Assembly (NCBI GenBank): GCA_947846985.1
Contig: CANTUZ010000001.1
Location: 8,259,504-8,323,503, forward strand
DNA length: 64,000 nt
Direction of reading: 5' to 3'
Source of the DNA: Fratercula arctica
Taxonomy: Eukaryota > Chordata > Aves > Charadriiformes > Alcidae
Made by a program: the position numbers and the translations under genes. The notes beneath the pieces are model-generated. The model saw nothing but the letters and a program-made list of their open reading frames with translations, was not told where the DNA came from and did not search any database. Positions 1 through 13,200 of the stretch are shown here, piece by piece (within the stretch, counting starts at the first letter, position 1; every line of letters starts with the position of its first letter).

Positions 1-3000
1 CAGCACACTCAAGCAGCAGAAATCTGCTCTCCAAGAGGAATCTTTCTCAGCTTTTGCCTTTTGGTTACAGCTGAAACCAGCCAAAGCACCTATGTTCAGA
101 TTATCTTTCATATAAAATATAGATGCCTGGGGGAAAACATCTTGGAAAAAAGCCTTTAGCTTTGGAATGGATCTTTTTTTCTTTGGTCTGAAATACCTCA
201 GGTCTACTGACCTTCAGGTTTGCTGTGAAGTCCCATAGCAGCTGATGGTCAACTTTTTTGGTGGGATAGAGTATTGGATAACCCGGCATTACTCTTTGGA
301 GAGTTATTTTTCAGGTCGCAGTAAATGTAGCTAATGTGGGACTGTGTAGTTGTGCAACCGTGCTTTTTGTCTGCACCAAAAGTGACTGGAGACTGCAGCA
401 AACTCACATTTCCGTGTCTTCAACACCTCTATTTTCCTCTCTCAAGCACACACGGGCACAAACAAACTGCATTTTTAAATAAAGGAATAAGTCTGTAATA
501 CTGAGTCTCGAGTACTGAAAGCTCTAATGCATAGAGTTGAAAACTATTAACTGCATATTAAATCTCTTCCAACTTTTTATTGAAGAGATGGATAAAGTGC
601 TGTTTCGCAGCATTCTCAGGTTTGAATTCAGTAGCCGTGGCAGGTGTGAAACGAAACCGTGCAGAGACCGGCAATCATAGCGATGTGCTTTCAGGCAGAA
701 GTCCTTCAGTGGAAAAGTGGGTTGGAATGGTAGGTTAGACATGTTGTATCCTCAGTGTTGGGAACAGCCAACGTAACTTATGGCAGGGAAGAGGCAGAAC
801 ACAGTAAAAGATGATAATGTGTCAATGAAAAACAGCAGGGGTTTTTTGCACGTCCGGATAGATGGGCAGAGAGACAACGTTTTAAAGGATTATCAAACAC
901 TCAGTGCATGAAAGGAACAAGTTTGGCAACAGGAGCAGAGAACAAGTGTGTTTATAAACACAACATGCTCTTTGATATTGGTCTGTTCTTTGTGTTGGGA
1001 GTGAAATGCATGCAAAGGCCCAATCCTGCAGAAGAGATTTTTTTTTTTTTTTTAGATCTTGTATGATTGTACAAGCAGGAGAGGATATTCAAGTTATAAA
1101 AACAATGAAAGATTCACTTGTAAGCAAAATACATCTCATAAATGCTAAGTTTAATTTGTTTGGGGATGCAATTGCTTGGTTTTTTTAGTGGCTCTCAGTG
1201 TCTTGGCATCTGGATGCATTACAGTAACGTTAAAAAAAAAAAGAAAAAAGAAAAAGGAGCTTTTAGTGTAAGTGGTCTTTGCTGTGAAAAAAAAAAAAAA
1301 AAAAAATAATAAAAGCAAGGTGCGTAACCCCTGCGCTTTCCTTTCTGGCAGAAGGTTACAATCGCAAGCAGATCTGCCTGTCCTTGGGACCTCCCAGGTG
1401 AGGAGAGTGTGCTCCGGGGTAACAGAGCTGGTTCTGGGGAATTCAGCACCAGAAATCAGTAGGAGTCAGATGTCAAGGAAATACAGTGATACAAATGCTC
1501 CGCTTTCTGCGTGGCATTTGATGTAGTCTGGATGATCAACAACAGGAGCAGTATCGGTCCAGGGTCCTTTTCAAGAGACAAGCTGCTCATGTCAGCTTTG
1601 GATGGGGTTTCTCCGTGTTTTCAGAGGGTGTTGCGAGGTCAGAATGGTGCTGGGTGCTACGGCTGTGTCTCCACCACAGAACGGTTACAACCTACGGAGA
1701 AGCTGCCCATAAACAGAGGTGTAGGGTTCAACTCCCACCCAGGATCAGCTCTAGTAAAGGCCCTACAACTTTGAATTCTGCAGGCAAGTATTAGATACAT
1801 GTCCGAAGAATGAGCTGCACTGGAAGTCGCTGGGCGTTGCTCTAGATGAGCACTTTTAGTCTTTTCCATATCATGACCACGTGTAGAAGAAAAAACATCT
1901 GTGGAGATCCCTTTGTACAGCCCTACATGAAAGTGGCTGTAATCCCACCAGATTGCAGGCTGAAAGCCCTCCTAAATACGTGCTGCTCCTCTGGTCCTCA
2001 GTTTTCTGTCTTGCCTGGAACCATCAAAGATGGAAGACGTCCGTCGCTCCACTGGCCAGTACGCAGACAGGAGTGATGCTCATCTGCGGCAGATTCATTC
2101 ATTGCCTGAACAGCAATGGCGTGCTGTCTTCTGTCCTGTGCAAACTTCAGGTTATTAGTTGGTGGCCTAAAGCTTAATATTAATATACAGGGTTTTTTTT
2201 ATTTTGTACTACAGGGAAATGCTTATGGCATTACCATATTTCTACTTGGGAATTACCAATGCACTCTCTCAAAAGCCAGCCTGATAAAACTGCAGCTGGA
2301 GTCCTCATTCCCAGAATACTTTCTTAGTGTTGGCAGAAATCTCCCATCATTTTAGCCAGGCGGGAGCGTAATCCGGATCGACAACGGTTTTTAAATCCTG
2401 AGAGTTAATGTCATCTTTACATCGCACTGCTTGCTGTGTTGTGTTTGAAGAACCTGTAAAGGGACAGAGCGTGTCCCTTCTAATTCCTGACTGTCCTCTC
2501 GATGCGGTGTTTCTTGTTTGGAAGAGAACAGAAACCCACCGCTCTGTAAGCAAGATTTACGATACTATTTGTGCTAGCCTTTAAAGAAAGAGATTAGTGC
2601 ACTGGCATTTGAGCTAAGCAAATGCTAATTTAAGAACCTGCTATTACCCCTTTTTTTGTGTTGTGGTAATAACCTTTAACATTATGAAATAATAAAGAAC
2701 TGATTGAACTGTGCTGTGTGCAGCCACATGCTGAAACTGAACGAGTGAACTGGCCAGGCAGACTGTAATCAGTTCACTTTGTTGTTGTTTTGGGTTTTTT
2801 TTCTTTTATAGCTATTCATTTCTATATTTTATGAAAATTGTACTCTCAGAAGCACTTTCTCCATGTTCAGTAATGGGTACAATGAGTAGAAAAAACTTTC
2901 AGAACAGCTAGTAATACTAAGGAGCAAATGTTTCTACCTAGCGGTGTCTAAGAAAAGTAAGGAAAGTATTACTCACTAAAGAAAATCTCCACTTTCTTTC

Positions 3001-4710
3001 AAAAAACGTACTCATAGCTGTTTTAAGAAGGCATAAACATAGATATCACCAACCTCAGTAGACGCGACCTTTTCATCTAAATGGTATTTTACTCTCTATA
3101 TATTTATTTATAGTATTGTCTATCTGTGTCTTCCACTACTAAAATATTCCCTGAGAAAGGAATCTGTTATCCCAGGTGGAAAACTGGGAATGGGCAACAT
3201 TATTATCTGCTTAATAATAGTCCTGTGGACTATCCTTGCCTTTCTCGGGTGGGTGTTGCTGATAGACATTGCCCAGAGAAATGACGGTGTACGCTGGCTG
3301 CTGCTGCCTTTGGCTTGGGCTGTAGTTCAGAAACTCAAAGTAAAATTATTAGTAGGTGGCATTTGGTGAAACTCAGCCGTTAGCAGCAGTTGCCTGTATT
3401 CCTCCTCTTTGAGGTACAACCACAAGAGTTAAATACTTCAGTGAAACATACCCAACGCAGACCCGAGTTTCAGAGGAGAGAGAAAATAGCACTCCTACAT
3501 CAAAACAGACTTTCCAGGCATGGAATTACTTTCATTTCATGATATTTTGCAATTTATCAGTTAAAAACCTCTAATATCTTCTGTAGATGTTCTAAAATGT
3601 TCTTGTTTGAATTAAAGAATTTTTTTTTCAGGAATGCGAAACGTAATTTGAAAGTTTCCTGTTCATGTTTGGTTTCTTCTACTTCTATTCCGGTACAAAT
3701 TTTGTCATCTTTGAGTTTTGGTGGTAGACTGATCTAGTTTTACAAGATTCTTGAAGCTATTTTGTGGAGATATGATATGTTTACGGTAGCAATTACATAT
3801 TGGCCTGTGTAACTTTATGTGGTGCAAATATTTTGCACTCAAATACTTTCCTTTGTTTTCACTCTTTCATTTCTTGCTGCTCACACCTCACTGCTGAAAC
3901 AACAACACTCATAGTCAGCTCTTGCCTGTCTTTTCAAGGCTGTAAATAAATTCTGCGGTGTTTTTATTAAATTCATTTCGGTGCATGGGTATTGAATGGT
4001 AGTGATATGAAAAAGCAAAAGTAGAAGGGCTGGAGGGCAGAGAGTAGGTAGGACCGCATATTTTGATGCATTTTCTAGTGGAATTACTGTGAAGCACGTG
4101 TGTAAATTTTAATTCAGGTTTATCTACCATTCATAAATTCGTCTGGCTTTCGCCCTACACTACTCATAAGCCTTAAAATCCAACATTTTACCTCAATTGT
4201 TTGAGATATTTAATATGAAGCGTGAGTCAGTGGCTGACCAAAGAAGCACCTAAACTTATCGAGATTGAAACGCTGACATTTTTTTGTTTCCGTTTATTTT
4301 TGGTATGCTTGGTTAATAGAGGAAGAAACAAGCTTAGGCTGTAGATGTTGTCTGCAGGCCTCTCAACTAATTGCAACAAAAACGTTTGATCAAGAACTAA
4401 TGATTTGTGTTTATCATGGGAGGTAATTTTAAGATTTGAAACATGGGAAGAAAAATTACTAAGACTTGTTTTGCTACCTGGCTTATTTTCTTTTGAATCT
4501 ATACAACCATAGCACTTCAATCTTCTGTCTTTCTTTTACACCTTCTTTTAACTCCAGGGTTAGGTTACCTTAGCTGAGATTCCAGACTACGTTGAATTTT
4601 GGTGTAATTAGGAGTTATTTTAGTAGTATATAATGAAGGCAAAATATACCTGATATTTCATGTCAATATGAGGTTTAAAATACCAGACATAAGTCCAGTT
4701 TGTTCAGGCC

Positions 4711-4734
4711 TATATATATATATATATATATATA
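4711..4734. repeat. (TA)12 microsatellite
   Basis: Twelve uninterrupted TA units sit between TTCAGGCC and AAAACT. It is a simple dinucleotide repeat, likely length-polymorphic. Confidence 0.95.
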
Positions 4735-5310
4735 AAAACTCTTTTTTCCTTACTCCTGTTGTCATTTTTAGCCTATATACAAAAATACTTGTAGAAAGGA
4801 GAGATCATTATTAAAAAAAAAAAAAAATCAAAAAATAAAACCATGAGTAGGTACTGCTGAAAAAAGGTATCCTTCTACATTGCTGCAAAGCTTTCAGATT
4901 TATGGCAGGAGCTTAAAAGTGAAAGTTTCAATTACAACACCCGGAAACATTTGATGAAAACCTTTTAATTGTCAGTTGCCAAATTATTTACAACATTGTT
5001 CCTCCCTCTCCTCCCCCTCAATTTTCAATTGCCCCAAACTGTCATTTGAGGCAGGGAGAAGAGAGGGGCAGAAGGGGTAATGTTTGAATATCTGTGCTGA
5101 AAAATGGTATCCCTTCTGGCAAATTGAATTTAGATTAAAAATTTGATTTTTTTCAATGAAGAAACATATTTAATTTACTGGTTTTCCTGGGAAAAAATAA
5201 GCATTTGAGTTTAACATGCAAGTAAATAACTTGAATTCAATTATTAAAGGCACTCACTCAATTAAGTAATGGAAATTGTAAATGCCTAAGCGCTGATCTG
5301 GAAATATACG

Positions 5311-5365
5311 GAACCTGATTCTGATCTTGCTTACACCATTTACATACAGCTAAAAATATGCAAAT
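5311..5365. repeat. Possible arm of an ancient amniote palindromic repeat
   Basis: The phrase CCTGATTCTGATCTTGCTTACACC followed by TTTACAT resembles the terminal arm of a widespread old palindromic element seen in archosaur and turtle DNA (CTGATTCT, CTTACAC, GTAAAT pattern). The second arm is not evident downstream, so this is at most a half element. The call is from memory of the pattern, and chance similarity is possible. Confidence 0.35.
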
Positions 5366-6791
5366 CAAAGACCAGCCTGAGAACACAAACGTGGTCAACA
5401 TCTGCTTTAACCTCTGGTTAACATCTGTGAGAGCTGATTCAGCCTTTCATCTGGTGGATATGCCTCTTGCTGAGTGTGATTCTGGAACAATCTCTATGTC
5501 TTTCAGATAAAGTTTTAGTTAAATCAATCTACTCAACCTGCAGATCAAGCACAATTTTAATTTAGCCACTGTTCTGTTCTTTGGTTTACTTGCAGCGGTT
5601 CTGTAATTGTGACTGACACCCTTGAGGTGGATACCATTGATATATAGTGTTCATACGGCATTGAGTTTGTGGAATACATCAGGATTCTTTTGGATAGAAA
5701 GTAACGTAATTGTAAATTACGTTAGCATGTGGTTTGTAATATCAACAATTTTTTAAATAAATTGCATAAACTGTCATATAGATACGTAGCATAAAGTGCT
5801 ACATATAAATAAATTTAATGGTTGATCTTGAGACACTTTTTTTTAATGAAGCTCTTTCTCTAACAGAGAAACATCTGAGACTTTTTGATACTAATACCCT
5901 AAATTTTTGTTTCAACTTAATATTTTGTAGAGTTGGTTAATGCAGAAAGGAAAGACCATTTGAAATGCTGTCAAACTGTATTTGAGCATATGAGAGACAT
6001 GACATCTGCCATTGAAAATGATGCCCCAGGGAATTTCCTGAATGTTATTTCTGAAAATGTGAAATGCAGCCACCTTTGCTGATGAAAGGGCAGGAAGCTG
6101 AATGCCAAGCATGGCCATACTCAGCATTCAGGGAAAACCAAATCAAAACAATACTCACTTTGCAATACAACTGAATAAGTTTGTGGTGCATGTGCAGAAT
6201 AAATGGGGTTTTAAGTGCTCACCTAAAAGTTCTACAACCAGCAAGCTGCTCACCATTCAGGGTATTTAATTCACAAAAATGTAGTGCTTAGTTGATCTTC
6301 CCCAGGATTTGTACTTGGACTCCACCAACTCCAGGTATTTCAAATATAGATTCTTAGTCATCATCTCTGGTGCTAAATGCCAGCAATTATAAGTACTGGT
6401 TGACTCATTTCTATACTCCATGAGTTTTTATGGCTGTTATAAAGCTTTGAAAATGCTGACAGACCTGTAGCCATCATGGGCACTGCCAATATCAGGCCAT
6501 TTGATATTAAATATAGCCGGATATTAAACCTTCATATTGCTGCACCCAGTTGTTCAACGGCACTGCCACCAGGGAGGATAATGTGAGCCAGGGGACACTA
6601 GTTCATCTAAGTGTAATATTTTATTTATTCTAATGATCTTTGCAATCTAAAGGACTGAAGTTGTTAACCATACGTTATTATTTTGCCAGTGGGGTTTACT
6701 AGCTCTGTATTTCTAAGTAGAAGAGGAGAAAGACGGTTGCTTGTGTATTACATTAGTATATAACCACAGAAAATTAGACCCGTTTTTTCAC

Positions 6792-7096
6792 AAAATCACA
6801 GAACAGTCAAGGCTGGAGGCAGCTGGATCCTCTAGTCCAACATCCCCAGCTCTCGCAGCATCAGCAACAGCAGGTTGCTCTGGGTCATATACAGTCAAAT
6901 TCTGAATATCTCCGCAACCTCTCTGGGCAACCTATTCCTGTATCCAGCCATCCTTAGCATAAAAAAAAATGTTTTTTTCTCATGTTTAAATAGAATTTTC
7001 TAGACTTCGATTTCTGCCCATTGCTTCTTGTCCTTTCACTGGGAACTGCTGAGAACCATCTTCTCCACTCCCCCTCATCAGGAATTTACAATGTAA
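6792..7096 (-). mobile_element. CR1 LINE 3' fragment, diverged
   Basis: Read on the plus strand it begins AAAATCACAGAACAG and continues through CTAGTCCAACATCCCCAGC, CAACCTCTCTGGGCAACCT, TTGCTTCTTGTCCTTTCACTGGG and CCCCTCATCAGG. This is the reverse complement of the CR1 ORF2 C-terminus and 3' end. The copy is strongly diverged, carries an A/T insertion near 6960 and has no open frame, so it is an old 5'-truncated insertion. Confidence 0.8.
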
Positions 7097-9784
7097 GCTG
7101 GCTGAAACCTTTAATTCATTGCACTAATGTCCGCTGTTGACCAAACCATTCCCTAGTGTTTGGGGCATGATATCCAATATGCCTTAAACCGTGGCAAGGA
7201 AGGAGGAGCCAGACTTCTCAAAAGACGTGTGAGTCCTTCTCAGTATTCTGAGAACGCTTCTCAAGCTCTTGCCAGAAGTTAGGTCCCACTCATTGCTAAA
7301 TATCATTCCTGTTGTTCAAGATTTGAATTAAACAACACTACTTTTGTCCAATATCTTTTCCCCTTGGTTGAGATCTGCCAAATGCTTGCTGAGAATTTAA
7401 GTTCACTTCGAAATTCGGGTTGGTAATGAGAATTACAGATTCGTCTGCTGTTCATCCTTCTATAGATGGTAATTATTTCTGAAATCTGCCTGCCAGAAAT
7501 TAAACAGAATCTCATTCAAACAAAAGAAACCTTTCCTTAATTGAGAGACTTGCCTACATGGCACAGAGTATGAAAACAAAAGTGCGCTTCCATAATCTTG
7601 AAGCCAGCTTTGGCATTGGGTTGGGCTGATTAAAAAAAAATCCTCTATGAACAGAGTATGGCCTATATAAAAGAAGTTAAAACCTCAAATTTCCTTGCAT
7701 TTGTTAACGTCCTCTTTAGCAGCCTTTCTACTCCAGAGATTTCCCTTCTTTCCTTTCAGTGTAAGTTGTTCTCATTAAGCTCTGTGATTACAAACAAGGC
7801 TTAGCAGTATTAAATGACTAGATATTTTTATGGCCAAATGGGATTACTTCGATAATTGGCTCTGATCTGTTGCAGAGCTTGTTCTCCCATACTTGCTGCG
7901 TCGAGCCTTGTAACATGACAGAAGTACCATCCAACTGACATTTCCCAGGTCCTTTGATCCTGGATCTCTTCAGAAGTTTAGTTTCTTTTCAGCTGTAGGC
8001 AGCATGTCACAGCCCTTCCAGAATTTTTTATTTCTTCTGGCGTTGTCCATGTTGATGCCTTCGAAACTTTGTAGTGAAACTGTGATGAAGAATGACAAGG
8101 CTTAAAACCGGGACATCACCACAGTGTTTCCTGCCTCCATTTCTTTCCCAGGTCCTCAGCTCAGCCATCACGTAGCCAGGCCAGATTCCACTCTTAGGTC
8201 AGCACTCTGAGTTAAGAAGCTGTGGCAGATCAAGAATAAGAGAGGTTGACAGACACCTCCAGCACCGAAATTACAGACTGACAGCGTGGTGTCATCCACC
8301 AGAAATCAAGGCATTTCAGATCCATGTATCCTGGTGCTTGCAATGACCAATCCCTATGATAAAGGGTGTCTGACCTGTGGTAAACAGACCAGTCAAAACC
8401 TCAAAGTGGTCAAAAACAAATAAAAACTTAACAGTTTCTTTCTCTTATCGTGGACACGTACTGTCTTATGGAACAGAAAGGTCTGGTGCCAACATAGCTG
8501 GTTTGCATCTACAGGTTTGAGGAGATGCAGACTTCAGAACTATCCTGCATCTTGGTTCTCCTCAAACCTGAAGCCAACACAAGACTTTCTTGTGCCTTAA
8601 AGTGAAGCAGTGTTGCTATGTCCACCCAGATGTGTAACACATTAATCTTCGCTACCCACTCTGTTGATAAGGCTACCCCACTGCTATCTAAACACTTGAA
8701 ATTAACTCTTGAAATGTAAAAGTTCAGATGTTGCCCTGATGACATTCCCATTTATTTATTTCTTTGGAAAGACTGGCAAACACTGACTCAGGCTTGATGC
8801 TACTTATTTAATGTGGGATTCTGTGATGATGCATTAAAGCAGATACTTGAGAGAAAGGGAAGATCAGGTTCCCTATAATACTGTGGAACATATTAATAAA
8901 ACCCTGAGATGGTCCCAGAAAGCGGATATGTGCAGAAACTCAGATCTTGCTGTCCCTGCAATCTGACCTAGGACAACGTTCTCCTTCCCTCCAAATGCAG
9001 CACTTCATGTAACTCTAAACAGTACAGGCCACCTTGGCCTCGTTCTTACAATGGCGGTTCGCAGTCACGGGGTACAAAGATTTTCTTTGATATATCAAAA
9101 TTAATCAGAAGTGCAGGATTTATGGAGTTAGCAGTTGTTTATGATATCCGTATCCCCAGAGGTGCTCTCTGTGACTTTGAGAGGAGAATGCTTCTGTGTT
9201 TGGAAATCCCAAGGCGATGAATTCATTAGAAAGTCGGGATTAGCCGGTGACAATAAAAACACCACTCTATGCCAGGGGTACTTCAGAGGCTTTGAAAGCT
9301 TTACTTGACCAAAATACATTCACTAGAGTCTTTTCTGCAATGACGAAAAGGTGCAACGGAGCTAATTCTCATAAAACCTTGGATAATCTGTGTATGTTTT
9401 CAACTGGCATTATTTTGGGTGTAAGAAAGACCGCGCATTTTGGTAGCAGCTTGCCAGGCTGGGGGCTAATGCATGCATTCTACTTCTGTGCCTGCGCCGT
9501 GATTTATTTGGAGGAGGGCATGTTTATGGCAGCGCTCCTCTTAACTAGCCAGCGGGAATAACCCTGCCAAGTTCTGCTGTCAGTCTGTCGGTAAAAATAA
9601 TGTCAATGGTAATCAGTCATGCCCACTTTCATCCCTCCTGCCTTCTTTGCTCTCGGGGGTGGCCACTGTCAGGTGATGCACGCTGCCAGTTTTGCTCCTG
9701 TCTTACAGAAAAGGGATTTTCCCTTAGCACTCTCCTTTAGGAGGATGTGACCGTTGCCCACACTGCTCTTAAATCTCCTACAGG
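7097..9784. other. Intronic DNA, nothing recognised
   Basis: Unique-looking, moderately AT-rich sequence. A 104-codon plus-strand open stretch at 9247-9561 has no recognisable motif, and its predicted peptide looks like chance translation. Confidence 0.55.
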
Positions 9785-10226
9785 AAAGGGCTGCCAAGGT
9801 GATGAGGGGATTGGAACACCTCTCTTATGAAGAAAGGCTGAGGGATTTGGGTCTTTCTAGTCTGGAAAAAAGACGACTGAGGGGGGATCTTATCAACACT
9901 TATAAATACTGGAAGGGTGGGTGTCAGGAGGATGGGGCCAGGCTCTTCTCAGTGGTGGTCAGTGACAGGACAAGGGGTAATGGGCACAAACTTGACCATG
10001 GGAAGTTCCATCTCAACATGAGGAGGAACTTCTTTGCTGTGAGGGTGGCAGAGCCCTGGCACAGGCTGCCCAGAGAGGTGGGGGAGTCTCCGTCTCTGGA
10101 GACATTCCAACCCCGCCTGGACGCGTTCCTGTGCCACCTGCTCTGGGTGACCCTGCTCTGGCAGGGGGTGGGACGGGATGATCTCCAGAGGTCCCTTCCA
10201 ACCCCAGCCATTCTGTGATTCTGTAA
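9785..10226 (+). mobile_element. CR1 LINE, 3' terminal part of ORF2, fairly young copy
   Basis: The copy starts near GAAAGGGCTGCCAAGGTGATG and keeps an open frame to TGA at 10216-10218. It carries the usual CR1 ORF2 C-terminal blocks: [58 protein letters not shown] and [10 protein letters not shown]. The stop codon overlaps the octamer tail (ATTCTGTG, ATTCTGTA). The 5' end is truncated, leaving only about 145 codons of what is normally a much longer ORF2, so the copy cannot move by itself. The two Trp codons in KYWKGG and LLWVTLL are intact here but mutated in the copy at 52 kb, which belongs to the same or a close subfamily. Confidence 0.92.
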
Positions 10227-10259
10227 TAAATAAAATATTATAAAAAAAAAAAAAAAAAA
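10227..10259 (+). repeat. AT-rich stretch and A18 run following the CR1 tail
   Basis: Right after the two octamers comes AATAAATAAAATATTAT and then 18 A residues (10242-10259). CR1 elements usually end in octamer repeats rather than poly(A), so this is either a pre-existing A-rich insertion target or a later expansion. Confidence 0.85.
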
Positions 10260-13200
10260 CAAAATTAAGAAAATGCTACCTTACAAGCAGCCAACCGTTT
10301 GGCTGAATGTCCTGCTCAGCCTGGCATTTCTTGCTGCTCATGCTGTGGACGGCTCAGCCAGCCGGGGCTGCAGCCCCCGGAGGGTAATGGGGGAAGACGT
10401 GTAAAGGTCGTTGTGCTTATAGTGAAGGAGATAACTTTAAAGCAGAACCCGAATATAAAGTCTCGTAGAGGTTGGCATGCAAATTAAAATGTAAATAAGC
10501 TTGAGAAGCTTTCCAGCAAGATATCAAACTGCCAAAGGGCAATTCTGCCTTCTCCAGGCCCTTTCTGCCCTTCATGAGCGTTGACACAGCTGTTTCCTCG
10601 GCCAGCAACAATAGTAACCTCTGGGGGAAGGAGGAACATGAAAGTCAGAGTGATTCTTAGCAGCTGTCGCATTTGCAATGGTTGATTTTCAGAGTATTTC
10701 ATAATCCCTTTTTTTTCAGTCTACTTGCCTTAGAAATTGAGGTTACACAATCACTATAAATGAATAAACAAAAAGATGTGATTGTACACACACAAGCATC
10801 GGCGACAGTCTTAAAGCTATGAAATTCTTACAAGCTTCATGAAAACAGGGTAATTGTGAGAGACTATTCCAGGCTTTTGGCATAATTAGATAGCAAAGAA
10901 ATTGAGAAAGATGAGGGGAGAAAAGAGAGTCACTGACATAGGTCATTGGTTGAATTGTATTTAAACTGTAGCAGAAACTAGAAAAGGTCGACAAGGGTGA
11001 GACAGGCTTTTGAAAATGAAGGAGCTGAGGTAGAAGTCACAAGATAAGAAGTCTTATAAAATAGATTCACCTCCAGCACCCTGGTGTCAGAGAGATATGT
11101 AAGTAATTATTGTTATTATTGCTTTGAGAAGTCTGCTGTGATTTGGTCTCTTTTTTTTTTTTTTTTCTCCCCCTCCCTAGAGATTTGATTCGCTTTGTTT
11201 TAAATTCGCTGGCCACCATTCATTTGCATATATTTAAAAATATACATGCCTTTAACCAGCAGTCCCCTTGGCATCCCTTCCCACCCTTGGAGGGCCGCTG
11301 CCCCCCGGAGCAGCCCCTCGGCGTGCCCTGCGCAGCGGCACCAGCTGCCCGGCAAACCCCTACGAAGCTGATTTTTGTTTCCCTTTGTCAGTGCGCGATA
11401 CTCGCTGCCCCTTGGGGTGCTTTTAGAGGCCTCCTGAGCCAGCCATCTCAAAAACAGGAACGGTTTGCTGCAGTAATAGTGTCTGCTAATGTCTCATTAC
11501 AATCAATTTAAATGCTTCAGTTCCACTGAGAGCTAATAACACATGAAAGTCAAACTAGGCTCGTAATTTCAAAGACATATATTTTTTTGTAGTGAACTGA
11601 ACTATTATGCCCTGTTGAAAGCTTGACTATAAAAGATTTTAAAACTGTGTTTGTAGTGTCATTAGGACCTCCTCTTATGTACCTTCTAAGCTTGGAACAG
11701 TAAGACATTTCAGTTTACCTTTGATAAAATACCAGAGGTTTATTTATTGTCCTTTGCAATTTTGCATATTTACAATACTTATTTAATAGTATTAAAAAAT
11801 TCAAATCACTAAACCAAAGTGACCTGCCTAGCTTTCAGCAAGATTCACGTTACATTTTATAGAAAAGAAAGTTTGTTTCTGTGCCCTTTATTCACTTTAT
11901 TTTTCCCACTCCTAAATCAGCCTCTCAGCTTGATTGTCTTTCAGCTAAATGGCCGTGTGAAAAGGAAAGTTAAAGTAATGATAGCAAATTGCACCTGAAA
12001 TCATCATGGGCCGCTCTTCAGATGGATATCTGCTGTGAGAAAGGAGGCTAATTGAACCCAACAAGCTCGATACCTGGCAGAAGTTAGGGAAACAGGAAAA
12101 AAAAAAAACCAAATACCCAGATGCATATGTAGAAAGGAAAATTAAATTTACCTGTTCTCCTTCAAAAAAAAAAACTCATGACCTGGCCAGATGTGGAATA
12201 GGTAGGACACTGAAGGCTTTGGGAAAAAAACCCACAAGAGCAGTTAGGCTGAAGTAAGGCAAGAGAAAGTATGCTTATGTATTCTTTAAAAATTATTTTA
12301 ACAGGTAATTTAAGAGGGATAGTGTAGAGGTGAGGCAGAGAATGGAAAGAAGGAAAGCAATACAGGGTTTAACCACTCCAGATGGGCAAAGAACAGGCGC
12401 GGAGAATACCAACATACGGCGGGCAGTTTGCAAGTGAAGAAATACAGAGTGGTTTCTCCCCAGCCCACGGCGCACTGGGGGCTGTGGGGGGACACCCAGC
12501 TTTCACCGAGCCTCCGGTGGGGTTATGGATGGGCCCAGGGAGCAGCAAAGGGGATGGAGGAGATGGGAAGCCTGGAGCTTTGTGGCTTTCCTTGCTCTGC
12601 AGGGGCTGTGCTGTTAAGACGACCTCTCCTCTACCTAATTGTACCCGGCTCCTTACCACAGCTCACTGACCCCACTGTTACGCTCATTAAAAACAGGGCT
12701 AATCTTTAACTCTAATCCCAATTGACGGTGTAGCCCCAGAGGAGAACTGACGGGGCAGTGGGGGCAGAGACACGTAGGCTAATTTTACCATAAAATGCAG
12801 TGTTTTGTGAAGTTACATTCTAAGGTTGTAAAAGAAAGGGTCGAGAGAGGGGGAAATCTGGGCTTTGATTTGTTATGGGGACAGAAAGGACACGGCACAG
12901 ACAAAAACCCTGCTGTTACTTGTACAGACAAGGAAGGTTGGTCCACTAGACTCGTCCTGCACTTGGTGGAGAGAGAAGGTCCTCTGAAGGATGGCGGCCC
13001 TGAACCAAGCTGTGGGTGAGCATCTATTTAGGGTCCCTAAAAGATTAACCCCAATAGGCTGAAATCAGCCTTTATGAGTCTCCTGGCATCTGCCCACCTC
13101 AAGGTACAGGGTGGGAGGGCAGTGAACAAGGGATCCAGGGGTGGCACTAGATTGTGAGGATCCGGCTGTTTCCCTCACGTTATTGTGGTGGCACGTCTCT

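Larger units (their letters stand above)
1..6791. other. Intronic DNA, no exon recognised
   Basis: This is AT-rich, non-coding sequence assigned to the DLG2 intron by position only. It holds a 20-base A run (1287-1306), a shorter purine tract just upstream near 1231-1258, an A run at 4814-4827, a TA dinucleotide run (4711-4734) and a possible ancient palindromic repeat arm near 5311. No open stretch here has splice signals plus a recognisable protein. Exons shorter than about 60 codons from unfamiliar genes could be missed by eye. Confidence 0.6.

Noticed and set aside
9924..10262. Antisense open frames over the 9.8-kb CR1
   Set aside because: Shadows of the sense CR1 ORF2 frame, whose protein blocks are recognisable.
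12369..12709. Overlapping 93-96-codon frames on both strands in a GC-rich pocket
   Set aside because: Simultaneous openness on both strands in GC-rich DNA with no motif or splice context indicates composition, not coding.
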